In this document: positions 9,476 through 15,243 of the stretch, piece after piece
Numbering within the stretch: position 1 is the stretch's first letter
How the letters are laid out: every line of letters starts with the position of its first letter
DNA from: Funneliformis mosseae
Taxonomy: Eukaryota; Glomeromycota; Glomeromycetes; Glomerales; Glomeraceae
Length of the DNA: 15,243 nt
Reading direction: 5' to 3'
Assembly (NCBI GenBank): GCA_910592005.1
Contig: CAJVPP010002340.1
Coordinates: 1-15,243 of the forward strand
Translations under genes and position numbers: made by a program
Notes under the pieces: generated by a model
What the model saw: only the letters and a program-made list of their open reading frames with translations
Told to the model about the DNA's origin: nothing
Database searches by the model: none

Positions 9476-10215
9476 ATGGAATTCTTTGTGTATAACGTTG
9501 ACGAGATCTCCAGAAAATCTTTGAAGCGTCTGAAAGGCAATAAATATTCTCCAGAGTGGCCTTTTCATATGGTAATCACTGGGGGTTTACATAGCGGAAA
9601 AACTAATATGATTATAAACCTTATTCTAGGCAATAAACTTCAACGCATGTTTAAAGGCAAGAAAGGGGATAGATATATTAAAAATGATGATCTCATTTTA
9701 GTTAGGAAGCATGCTGAGCCAAAATGGAAGCTGGTAAAAAATGCTATTCATATTTTTGCTAATAGTCTTGAGCCATATCGGGAGAATATCTCATTTCAAA
9801 CAATAAAGACAGAGAAGATTCCAAATATAAGCAAATTCTCTCCAAAAAGAAGTACTGTGTTGTTTTTGAAGATTTCTGCGTTGAGTCAAAAAAAATACAA
9901 GAACGCATCGTTCTTTACTTTATTAGTGAACGGCATCAAAACATATCTCCAATATATGTAACTCAGAAATATCAAGCCGTGCCAAAGATAATTCGTGAAA
10001 ATATTTTCCATTTAGTCATGTTTTAAGGCAGTGGAAGTAGGGACGATATCCAAAGAGTTGTGCGCTAATATACAGATGATCTGAAAAAGGCATCTAAGAT
10101 TATTGACAAGCATCTGCGGGATCAGAATTTCATAGTTTTTGATTTTACTAAGGCGATAGATGATCCATTAGCAATTAGACTAGGTTGGGATACTCCTTTG
10201 AAATTAGAAGAATAA
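9476..10215 (+). pseudogene. Decayed packaging ATPase (FtsK/HerA, A32-like)
   Basis: The intact protein would pump element DNA into a capsid using ATP. ATG at 9476 begins a clean frame with the Walker A motif GGLHSGKTN in the first 45 residues, the expected place. Around 9857-9862 the reading shifts by one frame. It looks like a two-base GT duplication, after which Walker B appears as VVFEDF. The shifted frame continues with QNISPIYVTQKYQAVPKIIR to TAA at 10213-10215, with stops at 10024 and 10066. Total length is about 245 codons, in the range of Polinton ATPases. It lies 87 bases after one zinc-ribbon nuclease gene and 30 bases before another. ATG at 9476 is chosen because the motif spacing fits and no upstream homology was seen. 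Confidence 0.88.
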
Positions 10216-10245
10216 AATCTAAAAATTAGTGAATCTTTGTTCACA

Positions 10246-11680
10246 ATGAAAAAATTATTCTTAAATGATGCTTGTATTATTGCCAAATCTTATGGTGAAA
10301 TATACCTTTCAACTGAATACAAAGATAACAAAACCCCATTAATATGACACTGTTCTAAGAATCATACGTGGTATGCCACACTTCGTAAAGTTAAAAATTG
10401 TGGAATATGATATCCGCACTGTGCAGGTAATGTAAAACACTCTTGAAGATATCAAAAAAATCGCATTATCTAAATATGGGGAGTGCCTTTTAACTAAGTA
10501 TAAAAATAATAAACTACCATTATTGTGGCATTGCAAAGAAAATCATTTATGGCATGCATCTCTTGTAAATGTGAAAAGTGGTAAGTAGTGTCCATATTGT
10601 GTAGGTAATGTTCGTCTTACTCTTGAAGATGCTAAGCAAATTGCACTTAGCCAAAATGGTAAATGTCTTTCAATCGCATATAATAATTCCAAAACTCCTA
10701 TGACATGAAAATGCCATCAAGGTCATATTTAAAATATCCCGCTTAATAATATTAAAAATTCTGGTTCATGGTGCCCATATTGCGCAGGTCATATAAAATT
10801 AACTCTTGAGGATGCAAAACAGATCGCATTATCTAAACATGGGGAACGTCTTTCAACTGAATATAAAAACATAGCTAAACTACTTATTTGACGTTGCCAA
10901 TCTAATCACTAATAGCAAAATACACTTAATCACATTAAAAATGGAGGACAATGATGTTCATTTTGTATTGGCCGATACCAATCTATTAAGGATATGCGTA
11001 AACTTGCGCAAATAAAAAATGGAGATTGCCTTTTAGATTGATACTATAATTCATCTGTTAAGCTAGAATGGTTTTGCAAGAATAAACATAAATGGAAAGC
11101 TATTCCTAATAGTATTCAACAAGGAAGCTGGTGTCCATATTGCGTAGGTCATATAAAATTATCTCTTGAGAACGTGAAGCAAATTGCATTATCTAGATAT
11201 GGGTAATGCCTTTCAACCAAGTATAAAAACAATCAATTACCACTATTATAGTATTGTAAAGAAGGCCATATATGGCAAGCATCTCTCAGTAATGTGAAAA
11301 GTGGTATCTGATATCCATTCTGTTATAAATATAAACGCGAATAATTATGTCGAGAAATTGTAGCAAAGTATCTTGGTCCACCATCTGAAAATCGCAGACC
11401 AGATTTCTTGAAAATTCCTGAACATCCTAAAGGATTAGAACTTGATATTCTCTATTATGAATATGGATTTGCAATTGAAGTGCAAGGAGAGCAACACAAA
11501 AAATATATAGAATTCTTTCATAGAGGAGATCTGAATAATTTTATCAAACAACAAGTATAGGATCAACTAAAGAAAGAATTATGCGAAGAGAACTGGATTG
11601 CATTAAGATACGTTTAGTATTATGAAGACCCATATGTAGTTATTTCAGAGCATCTTCAGGAATTGGGTCTCATTGATTAA
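10246..11680 (+). pseudogene. Six zinc-ribbon repeats followed by a PD-(D/E)XK (Vsr-like) nuclease domain, broken
   Basis: ATG at 10246 begins a protein of about 478 codons. Six repeats of about 60 residues carry the pattern C-x3-H-x-W ... W-C-P-Y-C, one treble-clef-like zinc site per repeat. A C-terminal domain then shows RRPDFLK, LELDILYYEYGFAIEVQGEQH and EENWIALRY. Asp (11444-11446), Glu (11477-11479) and Gln (11483-11485) match the D...ExQ core of Vsr/DUF559-like nucleases. There are 16 in-frame stops: 10345, 10408, 10586, 10706, 10730, 10889, 10910, 10913, 10952, 11039, 11204, 11249, 11309, 11342, 11558 and 11615. One frameshift lies near 10438. TAA at 11678-11680 is the end. Some zinc Cys are now Tyr (TGT to TAT, 10411 and 11312). 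I recall this as a large Rhizophagus protein family of unknown biological role. Confidence 0.85.
10262..11341 (+). repeat. Six coding repeats of about 180 bases (zinc-ribbon array)
   Basis: Units begin at about 10262, 10439, 10619, 10802, 10982 and 11162, so spacing is 180 or 183 bases and stays in phase except at the first boundary, where the frameshift lies. Each begins with codons for a peptide like LEDAKQIALS and ends with CPYC and a VGH- or AGN-like turn. Divergence between units is larger at DNA than at protein level, which indicates past purifying selection on the protein before decay. It is a protein repeat, not a CRISPR or satellite. Confidence 0.85.
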
Positions 11681-11729
11681 ACTCAAAACTTCAAATATCT
11701 GTGATCATTGATTTTAATAGTATAGCGAA

Positions 11730-11939
11730 TTGTATGCGTTTTATTTTTTCAGAAACGAACTAGTCAGAATTGTGCGCCAATATGCTAATGACTGGCATAG
11801 TGTGATTAAGATTATAGACAAGGCTTTATGTAAACATAAATTCATTGTTTTTGATCTAACTGTACCTCGCGAGCATCAACATAGGGTACGTATCAGTTGG
11901 AATCAAATTCTGAAAAAAACTGCCTTAACTAATGAATAG
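11730..11939 (+). pseudogene. C-terminal remnant of a second, diverged packaging ATPase
   Basis: The frame encodes a peptide similar to the last 60 residues of the ATPase at 9476-10215. Shared words are VRQY, a Lys-Ile-Ile-Asp-Lys segment, FIVFD followed by Thr, and a late Arg-x-x-Trp. It also has clear differences, so it is not a recent copy. No Walker A or Walker B lies upstream; that space is taken by the nuclease gene ending at 11680. The TTG at 11730 is only the first available start after a stop. It overlaps the end of the minus-strand frame at 11903-12706. It is either a leftover from another element or the old tail displaced by insertion of the nuclease gene. Confidence 0.6.
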
Positions 11940-12706
11940 AATTTAACTTCATAGATGCCAGTTCTTTTTTTGCCTCCTATACCTGCATCTTCAGATCTCA
12001 ACTTCACATCATAATCAGTAACCCACTTCCTATATTCCTTTTCTATATCTAGCATAAATTTCTCAAAAGTTCGTCTATTATAATCAAGCAAATGTTAGGT
12101 CAATACTTTAAGCTCATTCACCACCTGGTAATTATTCTCTTCCTTATGATCATAAGTAATATTGTTAGTCTGAGTATTACTATCTGAGACTGGTAATGCT
12201 GGGTATATATTACATTCTGATCAGCTTCGAGGATGCAATATTTTTTCCTAAATCATAATTTTGCGTTTCCTATTTAATGAATTATTATAAACCTCTAATG
12301 TATGCCTCAAATATGATTCAATCCGTTCAGACTTCTCAGAAATAGATTCTAATGGAATAGAATCTTTAGAATAGTGTAATAGTCTCTGGCAAACTCTCTT
12401 GACAAGACTTTTTGGTAGTCTATCAATAATATGTTTATAGTCAGAATGGAACATTATAATAGATATAGTTTTGCGCAAAAAAAAGTTTGCGTGCAAAAAA
12501 TTCACCCTGACATAGGACATAGCATTAAAAATAAATTTACGTGTCAATGTTACAAGAGATCTGCTAGAAAACTGTGACATGATCAAAAATGCACATGACG
12601 CCTGACCATTGATCAACAAGAAACAAAACACGTGACAAAATTTCAGCGATCTTAGGTCGTTCAAATCTGCCAAGAAAATTTTATTAAAATAGTCTGTAAA
12701 ATACAA
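11903..12706 (-). pseudogene. Unrecognised gene remnant with in-frame stops
   Basis: A single frame of 268 codons is broken only by TAG at 12250-12248, TGA at 12223-12221 and TAA at 12097-12095, with no frameshift. The part from about 12437 leftward looks coding: it is rich in charged residues, contains SISEKSERIESYLRHTLEVY and, later, DIEKEYRKWVTDYDVKL, and is probably mostly helical. The first 90 codons (12706-12438) are Phe/Leu/Ser-rich, look unlike the rest and may be noncoding, so the true start is uncertain. No family is recognised. It follows, in the same orientation, the gene ending at 12714. Confidence 0.45.
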
Positions 12707-12713
12707 AAAAAAT

Positions 12714-13867
12714 CTAGTTATCTCGCTTAGGTGAAGAAACTGTAGAGCTTTTTTCTACATTCTGATTTGATCTTTTTAAAGGTGCATTGTAGAGTATACT
12801 TATATTAACAATTAAAATATTTCGCAATATCAGTAATGATTCTATAAATTTTTCTACAATAGACAGATCTGACAGTTGAACTGGAATTTCTGATTCATAA
12901 AGACGATAATATCGATGGACTTCACTCATATCCCTTATAAGAACACTTAAATATAATTTCTTTCCAGCTATCTATATCCCAATAATCCCAAATTCATCCT
13001 TATCAGGTTTGCAACTTTACGAGTCCAGTACATCCTATCATTGACCTCGCGCTATAGCTTCACTTGATCATCTCTTTCTTTTTGTATTGTACATGATAAC
13101 GTAAGCATTCAGTAAATAGAAGTTCGTAATATTTTCCATTATGTTTCATTACAAACATAACATCTGGCTGTCTTTCAGATTGTCTATCACCTTTCCTATC
13201 TGCACTGGCATTACTTTGACGTTCAGAACTGCTAACAAATGTGGTTTTTCCTAGAGAAAGATTCTTCAATGTTGCTTGAATAGCCGCTACTATCACATTG
13301 GTTACGTAAGTACCTTTATTTAGGGATTCTACAAAATTCGTTCCAAATGCAGGATTATTCCAAGAATCACGTCTAATATAAATAAAAATATAAGCAAAAA
13401 GCAGGAGCAGAAAATCACTAAATATTCTGAAATATCATAAAAAATACTTAAAATGTATCCAAAATTCTTTCTGTGATTATTGCAAGCTCGTTTTCTGTTT
13501 CTTTCTATGTCCCATCATGTATAAGTTTCCTTAGAAGATCATTTTTACGATTTTCAATGAAATTAGCAATAAATTTATTACATTTTCTTTTCACTGCGAA
13601 TAGAAGAGATAAAGGTACCATTTGTCGTACTGGCTTCATAAAAGTGTGCTTAAATTGGCCTGGCAACTTCTTTACAACTTCTGACTTGTCAGAAATTACT
13701 TGATTAGCTAGAAGGTCTATCCATGATAATTCAGAAATATTCACACTATTTATATTATAGTATAGATGCTGGTTAATCGGCGTCGTTGTATTTTTCTTGA
13801 GTTTGCCTTTCAATTCATTTATATTTTTTTCAATCTCATCGGAGTTAAGAGGTCTTTTTTTATTCAT
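12714..13867 (-). pseudogene. Broken gene with possible PD-(D/E)XK nuclease core, C-terminal part conserved
   Basis: ATG at 13867 starts a Lys/Asn-rich, probably helical N-terminal half (ISELSWIDLLANQVISDK). It continues through TAG at 13507 and further stops to about 13370, where the frame shifts to a segment with RRDSWNNPAFG. A possible nuclease core follows: QPDVMF (Asp at 13164-13162), a short loop, then YELLFTEC (Glu at 13110-13108), matching a PD...(D/E)xE-like layout. Two more frameshifts near 13065 and 13010 lead to the C-terminal segment, SEVHRYYRLYESEIPVQL, which ends at 12714 with a Lys/Ser tail. The apparent starts at 13296 and 12929 are internal. I recall similar multi-copy proteins in Rhizophagus, with no known function. 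The nuclease reading is an inference from residue pattern only. It may be a host gene-family member rather than part of the transposon. Confidence 0.55.
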
Positions 13868-13869
13868 TC

Positions 13870-14319
13870 TAACTACTCCTATATCATGTAAACTGCAGAC
13901 TCCTTCAAAAGCAATCTCAAACTAATATAATTAAATAATACGTTAGTTTCAGTAATATAATAATCTCATCATTAAAAAAACGCATGCACTATCAATATAT
14001 ATGCAAAGTTATCATCTTAGTATGATCATCATGCTAATAAAACCTTGTGTGATACTAAATAACTACATAATATCTTACGGATTAATCACACCCTCATGCA
14101 TCGAAAAATATTCCTGAGGCAGAGCTAATAGAATGATTAAAATATAAGTAATAGTTTATACATTCTCCATGCAGTTCAAGAAATAGTTTCTTTAGATACA
14201 GGCTAATAGGATGAATACATTATCATTTCAGATCTCGTTCGTGCAAGTGGATCACATAATATCATCATTTAGTGGAAAAGAAATATTAGTAAAGCTTTAC
14301 AACTAACCTGAAGAAGTAT
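13870..14319. other. AT-rich stretch with a possible coding scrap
   Basis: No complete gene is seen. On the plus strand, 14165-14308 gives a protein-like reading (for example YIIISDLVRASGSHNIII) broken by several stops, which could be the remains of a gene. The rest is AT-rich without clear repeats or RNA features. Confidence 0.25.
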
Positions 14320-14565
14320 TTAGAGAAGTTTTAATTGACGCAAAGGTTTTTCAGTATAAAGATTACTAGCAAACCTTATAGCTTGGTCTACAATACTTCT
14401 TAAATCATTTTGTGAAATCCAGGAATCTTCTTCTATTCTTTGATAAATGACCGAGGTGGCAGTAATATGTTCTTGCTTAGCAGTTACTAAAAAATTGTAA
14501 ATTTTCAGAAGACATAGTTTTGTGTTATTAATATAGAATAAGTGACCTGAATATAAAATTTCCAT
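14320..14565 (-). CDS. Short open frame of unknown function, possibly a gene fragment
   Basis: From ATG at 14565 the frame runs 81 codons to a stop at 14320. Residues about 30-75 (for example SWISQNDLRSIVDQAIRF) have a normal amino-acid mix and likely helical character, unlike random AT-rich frames. The N-terminal part is hydrophobic. No family is recognised. It may be a remnant of a larger gene, since everything around it is degraded. Confidence that it is real coding sequence is low to moderate. Confidence 0.3.
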   Translation of the reverse strand: MEILYSGHLFYINNTKLCLLKIYNFLVTAKQEHITATSVIYQRIEEDSWISQNDLRSIVDQAIRFASNLYTEKPLRQLKLL

Positions 14566-14988
14566 ACTACCCTTTTAAATGCCACCATTTCTTATTCTCT
14601 TCATGTTATGAAAAAAGAGATAGGAGAGGTACTTTACGCTAAATTTTTTTTTTGAGAATAAGGGCAAGCGGAATGTGCATTGAAGATCTCAACATTACAT
14701 CATATATATTTTAACGAGGATTGAAAACATGCTAATTCATGTCGTATATGCTTACATACATTAGTCTTGAGACACTTTGCACGGCTGAACAGTATATTTA
14801 TTTTATTAATACAGGGATCTTCCTCAAAAAATACTTTATTAAAATTGTTATACAGTATATTGTTGAGGATCTAACCTTGCAGATCATACATAGCAATTTT
14901 TCACAGGCGATCATCCATACAGATTATGTAGCGCAAAAAATAAATTAAATTTCAGTGACAGGCCTATTGTCCAAATCAGTTAAGCTAG
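14566..14988. other. No recognisable gene
   Basis: An open frame at 14739-14948 (+) encodes a Tyr/Ile-rich peptide with no recognisable motif and may be chance in AT-rich DNA. Poly-T near 14645 and scattered AT words are the only other features. Confidence 0.3.
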
Positions 14989-15183
14989 TTAGACTACCAT
15001 GATTACTCTTCTATCCTTCAATCTCAACATAGTGCCTTTTGGCTGTTTTGCATACAGAGACAAGATAAATAATTCGCCTATATTACTTTTGTAATTCGAT
15101 GATTGATAAGAAGTTGGCAAAATTACTTCTTGCCTAGCAGGTGAAATATAAGCTGGCTCTGGAGCATTTACAGTAGCGGTCAT
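14989..15183 (-). CDS. Short open frame, possible N-terminus of an unrecognised protein
   Basis: ATG at 15183 opens 64 codons ending at 14989. The composition is protein-like, with Pro/Ala/Ser at the start (VNAPEPAYISPARQE) and a later mixed segment (LYAKQPKGTMLRLKDRR). If real, the stop at 14989 may be premature and the rest lost. No family is recognised, and its promoter would lie in the last 60 bases of the window, which end in a T-run. Confidence 0.3.
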   Translation of the reverse strand: MTATVNAPEPAYISPARQEVILPTSYQSSNYKSNIGELFILSLYAKQPKGTMLRLKDRRVIMVV

Positions 15184-15243
15184 AAGTATCCGACCGCCTC
15201 TAACTCCGGCTACAAGTAAGTAAATTCAAAATTTTTTTTTTTA

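Noticed and set aside
9242..9568. Minus-strand 108-codon frame
   Set aside because: It is antisense to the nuclease end and ATPase start, both recognised on the plus strand.
10262..11341. CRISPR-like or satellite array
   Set aside because: The period of about 180 bases keeps codon phase and encodes zinc-ribbon units. There are no short identical repeats with unique spacers.
10246..11680. A reassigned genetic code with TGA read as Trp
   Set aside because: Trp positions also carry TAG and TAA, TGG is still used for Trp, and frameshifts are present. Decay explains all of this better.
13473..13703. Plus-strand frame
   Set aside because: It is antisense to the N-terminal half of the 12714-13867 gene, which has the better protein character.
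1..15243. Terminal inverted repeats at the window edges marking a complete Polinton
   Set aside because: The first and last hundred bases show no inverted match by eye, and the polymerase is cut by the left edge, so the window does not hold element ends there.
1..15243. Endogenous nucleocytoplasmic large DNA virus fragment
   Set aside because: PolB and an A32-like ATPase would fit, but the integrase and the compact gene set favour a Polinton. No other large-virus hallmark gene was recognised.

Overview
This strongly AT-rich window looks like part of an arbuscular mycorrhizal fungus genome (Glomeromycotina, Rhizophagus-like). It is packed with the broken remains of a Polinton/Maverick-type giant DNA transposon and associated repeat-family genes. 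The assignment rests on protein recognition. There is a protein-primed-type family B DNA polymerase, a retroviral-like DDE integrase and an FtsK/A32-type packaging ATPase, which together are the Polinton core. Beside them sit zinc-ribbon/endonuclease proteins and a Gag-retropepsin family that I recall as abundant in Rhizophagus. Polintons were reported from Glomus intraradices (now Rhizophagus) when the class was first described. No species call can be made from the sequence alone.

Layout. At 3-2023 (+) is a decayed PolB cut by the left window edge. At 2300-3241 (-) is a coiled-coil protein with a C-terminal membrane anchor. At 3242-3547 is an AT-rich degenerate repeat between divergent genes. 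At 3548-4119 (+) is a small helix-turn-helix-like gene. At 4223-7692 (-) is a long coiled-coil/Gag/zinc-knuckle/retropepsin gene with no reverse transcriptase after it; a second copy of part of the coiled-coil gene follows at 4126-4230. At 7741-8831 (+) is the integrase. At 8883-9388 (+) is a single zinc-ribbon plus nuclease. At 9476-10215 (+) is the packaging ATPase. At 10246-11680 (+) are six zinc-ribbon repeats plus a nuclease domain. At 11730-11939 (+) is a second, diverged ATPase tail. At 11903-12706 and 12714-13867 (-) are two further broken genes, the second a possible PD-(D/E)XK protein. The right end (13870-15243) holds only short weak coding remnants.

Nearly every gene carries premature stops, most have frameshifts, and many stops fall on conserved tryptophan codons (TGG to TGA, TAG or TAA). 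This matches decay by C-to-T/G-to-A transitions rather than a changed genetic code. The DNA polymerase metal-binding motif and the protease active-site motif are also altered, so the element is not autonomous. Polinton capsid proteins and the adenovirus-type cysteine protease were not recognised here.

In a living relative, PolB would copy the element, the integrase insert it and the ATPase package it. The roles of the Gag-protease and the nucleases that flank the ATPase are the open questions. The arrangement suggests a lineage that combines retroelement-type Gag-protease with Polinton replication genes, but the two could also be nested or neighbouring elements of separate origin.
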